A stretch of 64,000 nucleotides of DNA. Origin: CAYNRA01 sp046296415. Lineage in GTDB: Bacteria; Bacteroidota; Bacteroidia; Cytophagales; Spirosomataceae. The DNA is taken from NCBI GenBank assembly GCA_046296415.1, contig JBKBLN010000002.1, positions 434,001 through 498,000 of the forward strand. Direction: 5' to 3'. The translations under genes and the position numbers were made by a program. The notes beneath the pieces were generated by a model. It was not told where the DNA came from. It made no database searches and saw only the letters and a list, made by a program, of their open reading frames with translations. Below, piece after piece: positions 1 through 8,705 of this stretch; the stretch's first letter is position 1; each line of letters opens with the position of its first letter.

Positions 1-2297
1 TTCGGATTTGTGGCCAATCCACTAACAGGCGTAAAGGTCACGGCTCCTGATGTAGTATTCACGGTCCAGGTGCCTTGTCCGGTTACGGTAAACCCTGTAA
101 TATCCCCTTGCGCGTCCGTTACGATGGAGGTCGCCCCCCCCGGAGCCACTAGACTTACACGCGCCGGGTTGATAGTACCGGGAGACACATCGGTGTCATT
201 TGACGTAACAGGAATCGTGATCACTTGGCCAAAGAAGCCATTAACAATGTCATTCACGGCCGTTGGTGTTTGCTGAATTCCGAAATTCAAATTGGCTAGG
301 GCCGTTGTCCCTGTGGTCAGACTAATCAACCCATTCACTGTTCCATCGTCAGTGTTGTTGGCTCCCTCACCGGTGGTGATCCAACCAGTCGGAATCTGGT
401 TAGTCAATGTACTGGAGGAAGCGCCCAACGTAAGATTCTGGGTGCTGATCCGAAGCGTGTAGACAGTACTTGGACTTGCATTAACCGTGTAGGTTCCGTT
501 CGAAGCCACAGTGGCTTTACCCACAATAATATTCCCCGAAGTAACCACATAAACAAAAAGCCCTCCGGCATTGGTGCCCGTTTCGGTGCCATCCAAAATG
601 GTGGCAGAATTATTGACATCGTTGACCACTGTGCCACTTATCGCGATGGTCGGATAGGTAATTGTGATGGTGGCTTGATTACTAATTTTGGCTGAATTAT
701 CCCGAACGGTATAACTAACGACCGTTGGATTACCGAAATAGCCGGCCGCAGGCGTAAACGTTACGAATCCGGTTGTCGCATTGACCATCCAAGTACCTTC
801 GCCCGACACGGTAAATCCAGTCACATCGCCAGCTGCATCGGTTGTAACTCCTGTCGCACCTGCGGGTGCAATTAAGCTCACCCGAGTAGGATCAATCGTA
901 CCTGGGGCCAGGTCAGTATCGTTGGCGGTTACATTGACAGCCGTGGCCTGCCCCAAAGATCCGGTAGCGGCATCGTTTACGGCAGTTGGATTCATGTCAA
1001 TGGTTAAATTACAAGATCCTGGACGATCGGCGGTACGCAACAATGCATTTAACAACAAACGTTGCCCATTCACCTGGCCGATGCCCGTTCCATCGTATTT
1101 ATGACCCGCTAAATAATGTACAAATCCACCACCTGCGGTAACGGCAGTGGACAACCGACCTACATAGGCTTTGTAATTTAAGCCATCTTGGGAGTCGTAG
1201 GCCACACGCAAACCGGGATTCGTTGTAAACTTAAAGGATTCTACCGAACCGCCCTCATCATCCAAGGTACTTTGAAATTGTGCAAAAGGCTCCGCAAAGT
1301 TTTGGTAGATGATGGAACCTCCTATACCCGGTTTACTGGAATAGGTAGCTAGTAAAGACCCATTGGATACATTAGCATACGCCTCAACGCCTTCGCACTG
1401 AGCTAGGAAATTACCTCCATTATTGACGAAATTTCGAACATTATTTACAATCGTAGTGGAAATGGATCCCGGCGATACGTGAGGCTCACTCGCAAAGGTG
1501 TAACAAACGGCTGAATTTAAGTTCGCAGCTACTTCCACCTTATAATGGGTATTAACAACCAAACCGGCGGCGTCATAAATATTGGTATGAATATCAGCAT
1601 TGCCACCATTATTGAGAGCTGCGGCAAATGGTTTGTGAACCAGATTAGCATAAACGGGTACCGTAGCACTTTGGGTCAACTGGTAGACATTAACTTTGGT
1701 ACCCGCTAAATTATTAAATGCTGTAATAACCGTTTGAGCTTGGGTCTCGTAGCCTGGGAAAACGGCTAAAGGACCACTAATGAAATTTCGATTGGCGGAG
1801 GCGGCTGCGGTGGGTGCAATTCGGGTAGCCGTGGCGGAGAAATCGGCTGCATCTTTGGACTTGCTAGGGTCAATAATCCAAATCAAAGGAACCCCTGCAT
1901 GAAGCAACCGAACGGCTAGGCCATACGCCCGAATATTAAAAATGCCGCCGGAACCTTGTAACGTGTTGTCCATGGCGATGACCAAACTTCCACTTGGAAG
2001 AACCGTCGAGGTATTGGCTGTCAGATTAGCGGAGGTGCTTGGGACAAACGGTTTTGAAGTGGATTGAGCGAACTTGACCCCTTTTATGGATTGGTTCTCG
2101 AATGTCTCAAAAAGGGAGGGTTTCTCTATGCAAACTCCTCCGGGACAGGTCGCACAAACTTCGCCCCCTAAGTTGGGACCAAAAGACCGCACTCGCGCCG
2201 AAGGTTCTTGTGCAAGTACAAACAATGTACTAAACGTAAAAAAAATGCTGAGGAAAGGTGAAATCTTGTTTCTAGATCGGGAGGAAACGTTAGCCAT
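1..2297 (-). CDS. Large secreted surface protein, 3' end beyond window
   Basis: The minus-strand frame is open without a stop from an ATG at 2297 to the window edge (about 765 residues), so the C terminus is missing. Residues 1-30 form a signal peptide (hydrophobic stretch ending VLAQ). Residues about 60-410 form an N-terminal domain with a glycine-rich FVNNGGNFLAQCEG motif. This resembles the nucleophile elbow of class I glutamine-amidotransferase-like folds (ThuA/BPL_N type) and is followed by a GGGFVHYLAGH motif. Cadherin/Ig-like modules follow, with two related PTAVND...NDTD...GTxDPxRVSL units around a domain of the GNIIVGKATVASNGTY type common in Cytophagales surface proteins. The role is probably extracellular adhesion or gliding, but this is inference. 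The missing C terminus would show whether it has a T9SS sorting domain. Confidence 0.85.
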   Translation of the reverse strand, partial: MANVSSRSRNKISPFLSIFFTFSTLFVLAQEPSARVRSFGPNLGGEVCATCPGGVCIEKPSLFETFENQSIKGVKFAQSTSKPFVPSTSANLTANTSTVLPSGSLVIAMDNTLQGSGGIFNIRAYGLAVRLLHAGVPLIWIIDPSKSKDAADFSATATRIAPTAAASANRNFISGPLAVFPGYETQAQTVITAFNNLAGTKVNVYQLTQSATVPVYANLVHKPFAAALNNGGNADIHTNIYDAAGLVVNTHYKVEVAANLNSAVCYTFASEPHVSPGSISTTIVNNVRNFVNNGGNFLAQCEGVEAYANVSNGSLLATYSSKPGIGGSIIYQNFAEPFAQFQSTLDDEGGSVESFKFTTNPGLRVAYDSQDGLNYKAYVGRLSTAVTAGGGFVHYLAGHKYDGTGIGQVNGQRLLLNALLRTADRPGSCNLTIDMNPTAVNDAATGSLGQATAVNVTANDTDLAPGTIDPTRVSLIAPAGATGVTTDAAGDVTGFTVSGEGTWMVNATTGFVTFTPAAGYFGNPTVVSYTVRDNSAKISNQATITITYPTIAISGTVVNDVNNSATILDGTETGTNAGGLFVYVVTSGNIIVGKATVASNGTYTVNASPSTVYTLRISTQNLTLGASSSTLTNQIPTGWITTGEGANNTDDGTVNGLISLTTGTTALANLNFGIQQTPTAVNDIVNGFFGQVITIPVTSNDTDVSPGTINPARVSLVAPGGATSIVTDAQGDITGFTVTGQGTWTVNTTSGAVTFTPVSGLATNP

Positions 2298-2660
2298 ACT
2301 GTTCGTTTGTAAGTTTGAATAGAGATTTGAGTTCTAGATTTTCCCCTAAATTCTTTCGAATTCAGAGTCTATCCCATACATCTACAGTCAATTTCCTTTA
2401 CAAAAGACACTCAAAAATTCAGATAACAGGAGGATTCAGATTGTAGGGTAGGAATTTTCCACAGATCACGCAACTTTCCTATTTGCCGAAATAAACTAAT
2501 TACGAAGTTTACTCGTATTAACGGAATGCTTCATGTAATGAAATTCCACAATTAACATACCAACGACAATTTAAACCGCATGAACAGCATGTTTATACCC
2601 ACAAACGTTTGGCTTAAATAGTTGATTTAAAGCGGGGGGGAAGGTAGAGTTGGGTATAAA
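2298..2660. other. Intergenic region without recognised gene
   Basis: About 360 bp between the tRNA-Thr terminator and the start of the surface protein gene. It is AT-rich. I see no open frame with coding character and no clear TAnnTTTG promoter facing the surface gene, although that gene's promoter is expected here. A G-run lies at 2634-2640. Confidence 0.5.
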
Positions 2661-2688
2661 ACAAAAAATCCGGAATTTCTTCCGGATT
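2661..2688 (-). terminator. Rho-independent terminator of tRNA-Thr
   Basis: Stem AATCCGGA (2667-2674) pairs with TCCGGATT (2681-2688) around a 6-nt loop. On the minus strand it runs into a T-tract (A-run at 2663-2668). It lies directly after the tRNA 3' end. Confidence 0.85.
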
Positions 2689-2689
2689 C

Positions 2690-2765
<76 letters not shown>

Positions 2766-2783
2766 CTCTGTTTTATTGTGATG

Positions 2784-2814
2784 CAAAATTAATCTCTCAA
2801 TTTGTATTTGTCAA
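2784..2814 (-). promoter_or_regulatory. Bacteroidota-type promoter of tRNA-Thr
   Basis: On the minus strand TAATTTTG (2791-2784) matches the Bacteroidota -7 consensus TAnnTTTG. TTG (2814-2812) lies 20 nt upstream and matches the -33 element. The tRNA begins 19 nt downstream of the -7 box. Confidence 0.7.
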
Positions 2815-2880
2815 GCATTTTGATCACTTTTTTTTTAAAATGCAGGGATTGGTAGAAAGACCCAACCCCTGCTTCAAGTT

Positions 2881-4758
2881 TTATTGCGCTGATACAATGA
2901 GCTTTAACTTATCTTGTAAAGCATTCAGCTCTTTTTCAGCTTGGGCAATTTTCTTTTCAAAGTCGGCCTTAATTTTATCAGCACCTCGGGATGGACCAAA
3001 GAACTCGATGTTATTTCGCCAAAGTGCGATATCATCCTCCATAGCTTTGATTTTCCGGCGGAGATCATTTTCCTGCTTTCCTAAGGATTTACTACCTCCT
3101 TTTCCCGATTTCAAAACGACGTCTACCTCATTCTGCAGCATCAATTTTTCACGATCTCCTGCGGTTAGGTTGGAAGCCGATTTAACAAATAAATTAATGG
3201 CTTCTACAAAAGCCGATTGAATGCGCTGCATGTCTTTTTTAGGAACAAATCCAATCGAGGCAAATTGCTTTTTATATTCGGCCAAAATTTGTAAATCGGC
3301 GTTCTCTGCCACGCTAGCTTTGATCTGAGCAATAAGAGCTTCTTTTTTGGCTAGGTTTTCAGCGTATTCTTTGTCCACCTCCGAAGAAGCTTGGCGCTTT
3401 AATTCAAAAAACTGGTCACAAGCCTTTTTGAAACGGTGGTAAATGGAGTCTTTTTGTTTTTCTGGAACGTGACCAATGGTACGCCATGTTTTTTGCCATT
3501 CAATGACTTGATTGGTCTGGTCGGCAGAAACATCGCCTGACTCCAACAGCGTTTCCACTTGCTCGCACAAAAGGGTTTTGGCTTTCAGATTTTCCATTCG
3601 CTCAGCTTCAAGGGCATGGAAAAAATCACCTTTATGACGGAAAAAGGTTTTCAGAAGTTTCCAGAACTCTTTACTTGCTTCCTTGCCTTTTTCACGATCC
3701 ACCGCACCTTTGACGGCAACCCATTGCTCTTGAATTTCGAGCACTTCCTTGGTTTTCGCATTCCAATCGTTGATGCTTGAACTTTTGAAAACAGCATAAG
3801 GCTTTATCTGCTCAACCAAACGTTGTTTCACCTCCAAAATTTCATCTTGCAATTTTTGATTGACAGCTTGCATAGACCGCTTTTTGGCGTAAATCAAGTC
3901 GAAGGCTACTTTCAATCGAGCCCAAAGTGCTTCTTGTTCCTCACGTGGCGCTGGACCAATCTGCTTATATTCTGCCAACCAATCATTCGCTGTTTTGAAA
4001 AGGATATTGGAGGGTAATTCTGCTGATTGAATTTCCTGAGCTAATCCTTCTATTTTGAGGACCAACTCGGTTTTCGAATCTAAATTCTTTTTCCGATCCA
4101 GATCTTTCAATTCATTTTGGATGTTCCGGATACTAAAATACCGATCCACCAAGGCATTGTAGGCTTGCCAAAGTGAGTTATTGTGAGGGGAATTCACGTT
4201 ACCAGCTAACTTCCAATTTTCTTGTAATTGCTTAAATGCTGACCAATTTTCTTTCGAACCCCCTTTTTCTTCGGCATCGACAATCTCGCGAAGTTCTTGA
4301 AGCAACCGGGTCTTGGTTTCAAAATTATCCTCCTTTAACCGCTCAATTTTTTGGTAAAACGATTGCTTCGCTTCTCTCAACTGAACCGAAATGGATTCAA
4401 AGCGGATCGTCAAATTGTCATTTTTAAACTCAAAACCCTCTTCCGATCCATTTTCGGAAACAAAAGATTTCAATGCCTCTGCCTTTTCTTGGACCTTAAT
4501 CTCTTCAAATTGGCTACGAACTTCTTTCCATACCGACTCAATATTTTTGACGTCGGTAGCGGTTACCTGCGGATTTTTGACAGAATCAAGTAACTTCTCT
4601 GCCAATTCAACAAAATCTTTTTTGCTAAATTGTGAGAAATCAACATCATTCGATACGATTTCCGTCTCTTCAATCTCTACCTCTTGGAGATCAAGTTCGG
4701 GCACCGTTTGTGTGGGTTCCATGGTGTTGTTAGTCGTTTCGTTGTGTTGCTCTGCCAT
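2881..4758 (-). CDS. DUF349 domain-containing protein
   Basis: A 625-residue, highly charged and largely helical protein. An acidic N-terminal stretch (residues 1-45) is followed by repeated helical units of about 70-80 residues. Each unit carries a W-x(2-3)-W or KxxWKxxG-type core, the hallmark of tandem DUF349 domains. The C-terminal 60 residues are predicted coiled coil (charged heptads such as KIKADFEKKIAQAEKEL). There is no signal peptide, so it is probably cytoplasmic. The molecular role of DUF349 proteins in Bacteroidota is not established. The gene stands alone and is divergent from pdxH across 89 bp. Confidence 0.9.
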   Translation of the reverse strand: MAEQHNETTNNTMEPTQTVPELDLQEVEIEETEIVSNDVDFSQFSKKDFVELAEKLLDSVKNPQVTATDVKNIESVWKEVRSQFEEIKVQEKAEALKSFVSENGSEEGFEFKNDNLTIRFESISVQLREAKQSFYQKIERLKEDNFETKTRLLQELREIVDAEEKGGSKENWSAFKQLQENWKLAGNVNSPHNNSLWQAYNALVDRYFSIRNIQNELKDLDRKKNLDSKTELVLKIEGLAQEIQSAELPSNILFKTANDWLAEYKQIGPAPREEQEALWARLKVAFDLIYAKKRSMQAVNQKLQDEILEVKQRLVEQIKPYAVFKSSSINDWNAKTKEVLEIQEQWVAVKGAVDREKGKEASKEFWKLLKTFFRHKGDFFHALEAERMENLKAKTLLCEQVETLLESGDVSADQTNQVIEWQKTWRTIGHVPEKQKDSIYHRFKKACDQFFELKRQASSEVDKEYAENLAKKEALIAQIKASVAENADLQILAEYKKQFASIGFVPKKDMQRIQSAFVEAINLFVKSASNLTAGDREKLMLQNEVDVVLKSGKGGSKSLGKQENDLRRKIKAMEDDIALWRNNIEFFGPSRGADKIKADFEKKIAQAEKELNALQDKLKLIVSAQ

Positions 4759-4802
4759 TTTATACGATCATGTAAACGTTAAAGAAAAATCCGCTTATAT
4801 TG

Positions 4803-4836
4803 CAAAATTAATAATAATACGCAAAATTAAACCAAA
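4803..4836 (-). promoter_or_regulatory. Promoter of the DUF349 gene
   Basis: On the minus strand TAATTTTG (4810-4803) is a perfect TAnnTTTG box, with TTTG (4836-4833) 22 nt upstream. A second TAATTTTG copy lies at 4829-4822. The start codon of the DUF349 gene is 45 nt downstream. Confidence 0.6.
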
Positions 4837-4847
4837 AGGTTAAAGTT

Positions 4848-5498
4848 ATGCCATCTGAAGTCAATATTGCTGACCTTCGCCAATCTTATCAACGAAACGA
4901 ACTGTTGGAAAATAATGTTTCGAAAAATCCACTGGAACAATTTCACCAGTGGTTTCAAGAAGCCATTCAAGGGGGCATTATCGAACCTAACGCCATGGTT
5001 TTGTCCACTTGGCAGGATCCCTACCCCGAAGCACGCGTAGTCCTCTTGAAAGGATTGGATGAACTAGGCTTCGTATTCTATACGAATTATGCGAGCCACA
5101 AAGGCCAACAACTAATCCAACATCCCGTGGCAAGCTTGACTTTTTTTTGGGATGTCTTGGAGCGGCAAATTCGGATCAAAGGCACCGTTCAAAAAGTGAG
5201 TGCAGAGGAATCCGATCTGTATTTTTCGTCTCGACCCCGAGAAAGTCAAATTGGGGCTTGGGTGTCCGAACAGAGTCAACCCATTTCCTCTCGGGCTGAA
5301 CTAGACCAAAAAGCAGCCCAAATTGCTGCTCAATTCGCCGACTCTACCCTTCCCATTCCTCGCCCAGAACACTGGGGTGGATTTCGGGTCATCCCCGACC
5401 AAATTGAATTTTGGCAAGGCAGACCCAGTCGTTTGCACGATCGGCTTATCTACACGAAATCCGCCATGGGCTGGCAATTGGAAAGATGGTGCCCTTAA
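4848..5498 (+). CDS. pdxH: Pyridoxamine 5'-phosphate oxidase
   Basis: PdxH oxidises pyridoxine or pyridoxamine 5'-phosphate to pyridoxal 5'-phosphate with FMN and oxygen. It is the last step of PLP supply. The 216-residue length is typical. Recognisable parts are RVVLLKG (residues 63-69) and FYTNYASHKG (77-86) of the FMN site, the RQIRIKG strand (106-112), SRPRESQIGAWVSEQS (128-143), and the PLP-binding GFRVIPDQIEFWQGRPSRLHDR segment (about 178-199). The C terminus LERWCP is a variant of the usual ER-x-x-P end. It is monocistronic and divergent from the DUF349 gene. Confidence 0.96.
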   Translation: MPSEVNIADLRQSYQRNELLENNVSKNPLEQFHQWFQEAIQGGIIEPNAMVLSTWQDPYPEARVVLLKGLDELGFVFYTNYASHKGQQLIQHPVASLTFFWDVLERQIRIKGTVQKVSAEESDLYFSSRPRESQIGAWVSEQSQPISSRAELDQKAAQIAAQFADSTLPIPRPEHWGGFRVIPDQIEFWQGRPSRLHDRLIYTKSAMGWQLERWCP

Positions 5499-5579
5499 TA
5501 AAATTTGTGCTTTGAATTTCATGGTTTTACATGATTAGCTTGTATTTTTGTCCCATTGCACATCAAAACAAAATAATCT

Positions 5580-5699
5580 ATGTACGATTATCAATTTCCA
5601 GCGTGGTTATCCATCGCCTTTTTCGTGGTTCTTCTTGTGCTTGCGTTTCTTGTTGGTAAATGGTTGGTAGGCAAAGAGCGTAATTACAAAGGATTCTAA
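5580..5699 (+). CDS. 39-residue single-span membrane protein
   Basis: A short frame beginning MYDYQFPAWLS and ending ERNYKGF. It has one strong transmembrane helix (about residues 9-31) and a basic C-terminal tail, so the tail probably faces the cytoplasm. TATTTTTG (TAnnTTTG type) lies about 30 bp upstream and an inverted repeat follows the stop. That gives a complete transcription unit, which supports a real gene despite the length. I do not recognise the family. Confidence 0.6.
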   Translation: MYDYQFPAWLSIAFFVVLLVLAFLVGKWLVGKERNYKGF

Positions 5700-5700
5700 T

Positions 5701-5720
5701 CCAAACGATCGTTTGGTTTT
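5701..5720 (+). terminator. Hairpin after the 39-residue ORF
   Basis: Perfect 16-bp palindrome CCAAACGATCGTTTGG (5701-5716; 6-bp stem with GATC loop) followed by TTTT. It begins two bases after the stop codon of the small membrane protein gene. Confidence 0.55.
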
Positions 5721-6000
5721 ACCATATCCCCTCCTCCAGATGCCAGTATACTGCATCTGGATTTTTTTTAAGTAACCAACGCAATACCAGGCTTGACCTC
5801 ATTCCATTGGAACAAAATACCACAATATCGTGGTACTTTTTTAGTTCGTCCAGGTGATCACCTATTTCATGGGGCGGAATATTTACTCCACCTATCGAGT
5901 ATTCTGCAAATTCACTGCGTTCCCGAACATCCAAAAAGAAATAGGTCGGAGGAGGCGAAGTCAGGAGCGTATCCAGTTGGTTTCGTGTTATGACATTCAT
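5719..6000 (-). CDS. Single-domain rhodanese-like protein
   Basis: 93 residues forming one rhodanese homology domain. It has the LDVRE motif (residues 23-27) of the CH2A type and the active-site loop CSNGMRS with Cys63. Rhodaneses carry sulfur as a persulfide on this Cys. The loop length (C-x2-G-x-R) fits sulfurtransferases, not arsenate or phosphate acceptors. There is no signal peptide, so it is cytoplasmic. It is divergent from xerD, with only 17 bp between the start codons, and its sulfur acceptor is unknown. Confidence 0.88.
   Translation of the reverse strand: MNVITRNQLDTLLTSPPPTYFFLDVRERSEFAEYSIGGVNIPPHEIGDHLDELKKYHDIVVFCSNGMRSSLVLRWLLKKNPDAVYWHLEEGIW
5736..5769 (+). terminator. Strong plus-strand terminator inside rhodanese 3' end
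   Basis: Stem CCAGATGC (5736-5743) pairs with GCATCTGG (5753-5760) and is followed by eight T (5762-5769). It would stop plus-strand transcription from the small membrane protein gene. The same bases encode the last residues of the rhodanese on the other strand. Confidence 0.75.
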
Positions 6001-6017
6001 ATAATTTACTTGATCTA

Positions 6018-6941
6018 ATGAACTGGGACCAAGCCCAAGATGCCTTTAAGGGATATCTTCAAATTGAACTCTCTCTATCCAAACATTCGGTGGAAGCCTA
6101 TTGTCACGATGTTGAACGATTAAATCAATATGTTCAGTTAACAGCACCGGAATTACAACCGGAACACATCACCACTGATTTCCTTTTGGGTTTCCTTGAA
6201 TTTTTAAAAGAACTTGGTTTAAGTCCCTCTACCCAAGCTCGTATGATCTCAGGCATCAAGTCTTTCTTTCATTTCTTAGTTTTAGAAAACAGCCTGACAC
6301 AAAGCCCCGCTGACTTGGTAGAATCCCCTAAAATTGGCCGAAAACTTCCTGATACTTTATCCTTTCAAGAAATCAACCAATTACTTGAAGCCGTTGATGT
6401 ATCTACCGAGGAGGGCGTTCGAAATCGCGCCATCTTGGAGGTTTTATATGCATGCGGACTTCGAGTCAGTGAATTAGTTGACCTTAAACTGACCGACTGC
6501 TTCTTCGACCAAGGTTTTTTACGTGTGATCGGGAAAGGTAACAAAATGCGAATGGTACCCATTGGCGATGAGGCCATCAAATACACCCTTCTTTACCTCC
6601 ACCAAGTGCGGGCTCATGTGGTTATACAACCTGGACATGAAAATCATGTATTTTTAAATCGGCGCGGAAAATCTCTTAGTCGTGTGATGATATTTTTAAT
6701 CATTAAAGGACTAGCTGATAAGATTAACCTTCAAAAATCTATTTCACCCCATACCTTTCGGCATAGTTTTGCTACCCATTTGATGGAAGGTGGAGCAGAC
6801 CTGCGCGCCATCCAAGAGATGTTAGGACACGAGTCCATTACCACGACCGAAATATACACCCACCTAGATCGAACCTTTCTCCAAGAAACTCTGGCTTTGT
6901 ATCATCCACGAAATCAACCAAACAAATCACTACTTAAATAA
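6018..6941 (+). CDS. xerD: Tyrosine recombinase XerD
   Basis: 307 residues, the usual XerC/XerD length. The N-terminal SAM-like core-binding domain spans residues about 5-95 and the catalytic domain about 110-295. The catalytic set is complete: Arg149 (ACGLRVSE), Lys173, His245 and Arg248 (HTFRHSFATH), His271 (LGHES) and the nucleophile Tyr280 (IYTH). The role is resolution of chromosome dimers at dif. The sequence reads as XerD/XerA type, but C and D paralogues cannot be separated with certainty here. The 3' end overlaps the convergent cysM by 28 bp. Confidence 0.93.
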   Translation: MNWDQAQDAFKGYLQIELSLSKHSVEAYCHDVERLNQYVQLTAPELQPEHITTDFLLGFLEFLKELGLSPSTQARMISGIKSFFHFLVLENSLTQSPADLVESPKIGRKLPDTLSFQEINQLLEAVDVSTEEGVRNRAILEVLYACGLRVSELVDLKLTDCFFDQGFLRVIGKGNKMRMVPIGDEAIKYTLLYLHQVRAHVVIQPGHENHVFLNRRGKSLSRVMIFLIIKGLADKINLQKSISPHTFRHSFATHLMEGGADLRAIQEMLGHESITTTEIYTHLDRTFLQETLALYHPRNQPNKSLLK

Positions 6942-7786
6942 CGATCTCCTCGGTCGCAAACGATAAACACGATAACCCCTGATTCGAGCTCATTAGCCAA
7001 CTTCAAGGCTGCATGAGCTGCTCCTCCTGAACTCATCCCGCCAAAAATAGCCTCCTCTTTGGCTAATAGTCGAGCCATGTGCGTGGCATCCTCGGTTGAA
7101 ACATCGATAATACGATCGACCTGGGTGGGATCATAAATTTTAGGTAAATATGCCTCAGGCCATCGCCGAATTCCAGGGATAGAAGACCCCTCGGTGGGTT
7201 GGCAACCCACAATCTGAATGGCTGGATTTTGCGACTTCAAGTACTTCGAGGTCCCTGTAATTGTCCCTGTGGTACCCATTGAACTTACAAAATGTGTGAC
7301 CTCCCCTTGGGTATCTCGCCAAATCTCAGGACCTGTTGTTTGGATATGTGCGTTGTAATTATCTGGATTTGCAAACTGATTCAATTGGTACAGGCCATCT
7401 CGAATCGACTTCTCCTCGGCATAATCACGACACGCCTCGATGGTATCCAATAGGGTAACCTTGGCCCCAAAAGCCTCCATGGTCAGGATTCGCTCCCGAG
7501 TAGAGTTCTTGGGCATCACCAATTCAATGGTTAAGTCGAATAATCGAGCCATCATGGCCAACGCGATGCCTGTATTGCCGGATGTGGCCTCAATCAATTT
7601 TCCACCCGCTTGCACATCGCCTCGGCGCAACGCGCCTTGAATCATATACAAGGCGGCACGATCTTTCACGCTACCCCCCGGATTGTGCCCTTCTAATTTC
7701 CCAAAAACACGGACACCCGGATTGGTATTCAACTTGGTCAATTCGACCAAAGGAGTATTTCCAACTAAATCACTTATTCTTGCCAT
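6914..7786 (-). CDS. cysM: Cysteine synthase, CysM type
   Basis: A PLP-dependent beta-replacement enzyme that joins O-acetylserine with sulfide or thiosulfate. It has 290 residues. The PLP lysine is Lys41 in GGSVKDRAALYMI. KLEGHNPGGS is closer to CysM (KLEGNNPAGS) than to CysK. TSGNTG (68-73) binds the substrate and GTTGTITGT binds the phosphate. GGMSSGGAA lies near the C terminus. It is second in an operon with cysE, the two sharing one base (TAATG), which couples the supply and use of O-acetylserine. Confidence 0.93.
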   Translation of the reverse strand: MARISDLVGNTPLVELTKLNTNPGVRVFGKLEGHNPGGSVKDRAALYMIQGALRRGDVQAGGKLIEATSGNTGIALAMMARLFDLTIELVMPKNSTRERILTMEAFGAKVTLLDTIEACRDYAEEKSIRDGLYQLNQFANPDNYNAHIQTTGPEIWRDTQGEVTHFVSSMGTTGTITGTSKYLKSQNPAIQIVGCQPTEGSSIPGIRRWPEAYLPKIYDPTQVDRIIDVSTEDATHMARLLAKEEAIFGGMSSGGAAHAALKLANELESGVIVFIVCDRGDRYLSSDLFG

Positions 7787-8595
7787 TATGAAGGTAATTT
7801 TTCAACTACTTTAACCTCAGGGGTATGATAAACCCGAGAATTGGAGGGAACACTTTCGGTCAACCAAACATTACCACCAATGATACTTCCCTTTCCAATC
7901 ACCGTTTCTCCCCCTAAAATAGTCGCACCTGAATAAATGACCACATCGTCCTCGACGGTTGGATGTCGTTTTTGATTGGCCATGGACTTCCGCACGCTTA
8001 AGGCTCCTAATGTTACGCCTTGGTAAATTTTCACACCTGCTCCAATATGGGAGGTTTCTCCGATCACAACCCCAGTTCCATGGTCAATAAAAAAGGAGGG
8101 ACCTATGACCGCCCCCGGATGAATATCGATTCCCGTCCGAGAATGGGCGTATTCGGTTAGAATACGGGGAATTAATTGAATGGATTCTTGATGAAGCGAA
8201 TGGGCCAAACGATAAAAGGATATGGCAAAGAAACCGGGATAGGCCCGAATCACTTCAAATTCCGATTGGGCAGCAGGATCTCCGGCTAAAATCGCCTGGA
8301 CGTCAAGTTGGAGCAACCGATACAAGTCTGGAATTTGGGCAAATACCTTGGCTACTTTTTCTTCAATATTGCAGTCACGGCATTGGTCCGTTGCCCGCAA
8401 TATTTGTTTTAAATCGTCGGCCAGACGCCACCATTCCCCCTCTAGTTCATGGACTGTTCGAAAAAAAGACTTTCCTTGTTGGGGAAACAATAGACGGATT
8501 ACCTCATGGCCCCAACCGGCAATTTCTTTAGTCGGAGGTACAGCCTCCGTTTGTTCATGTTGCTTTAACAAGTGAAAAAGGAATTGAGCATCCAT
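7786..8595 (-). CDS. cysE: Serine O-acetyltransferase
   Basis: Acetylates serine with acetyl-CoA to give O-acetylserine, the substrate of the overlapping cysM. It has 269 residues. The alpha-helical N-terminal domain covers about 1-145. A left-handed beta-helix of hexapeptide repeats follows, including DIHPGAVIGPSFFIDHGTG with the catalytic His pair, IGETS, VKIYQGVTLGALS, and the loop KRHPTVEDD. The long N-terminal domain resembles plant-like or Bacteroidota SATs. It is the first gene of the cysE-cysM operon. Confidence 0.93.
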   Translation of the reverse strand: MDAQFLFHLLKQHEQTEAVPPTKEIAGWGHEVIRLLFPQQGKSFFRTVHELEGEWWRLADDLKQILRATDQCRDCNIEEKVAKVFAQIPDLYRLLQLDVQAILAGDPAAQSEFEVIRAYPGFFAISFYRLAHSLHQESIQLIPRILTEYAHSRTGIDIHPGAVIGPSFFIDHGTGVVIGETSHIGAGVKIYQGVTLGALSVRKSMANQKRHPTVEDDVVIYSGATILGGETVIGKGSIIGGNVWLTESVPSNSRVYHTPEVKVVEKLPS

Positions 8596-8651
8596 GGATA
8601 TTTACTGGGTGTATGGAGAAAAAACCAGAATTGATGAAAATGAGTTTCAAT

Positions 8652-8681
8652 AAAAAAAGGAACAAGGTAAAACCTTGCCCC
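8652..8681 (-). terminator. Terminator of the surface-protein operon
   Basis: On the minus strand GGGGCAAGG (8681-8673) pairs, with two G-U pairs, with CCTTGTTCC (8667-8659) and runs into seven T (8658-8652). It starts about 25 nt after the stop of the last gene of the island. Confidence 0.7.
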
Positions 8682-8705
8682 TTTCCTTGAAGTCAAACGC
8701 TATTT

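Noticed and set aside
404..637. Minus-strand 77-codon frame within the first surface gene
   Set aside because: It is a different frame from the long open reading frame that runs from 2297 to the edge and has no coding features.
6018..6941. XerD-like recombinase as an integrase of a genomic island
   Set aside because: It has the standard length and all catalytic residues of a housekeeping Xer protein, sits among housekeeping genes, and no tRNA-associated repeats or phage genes are near.
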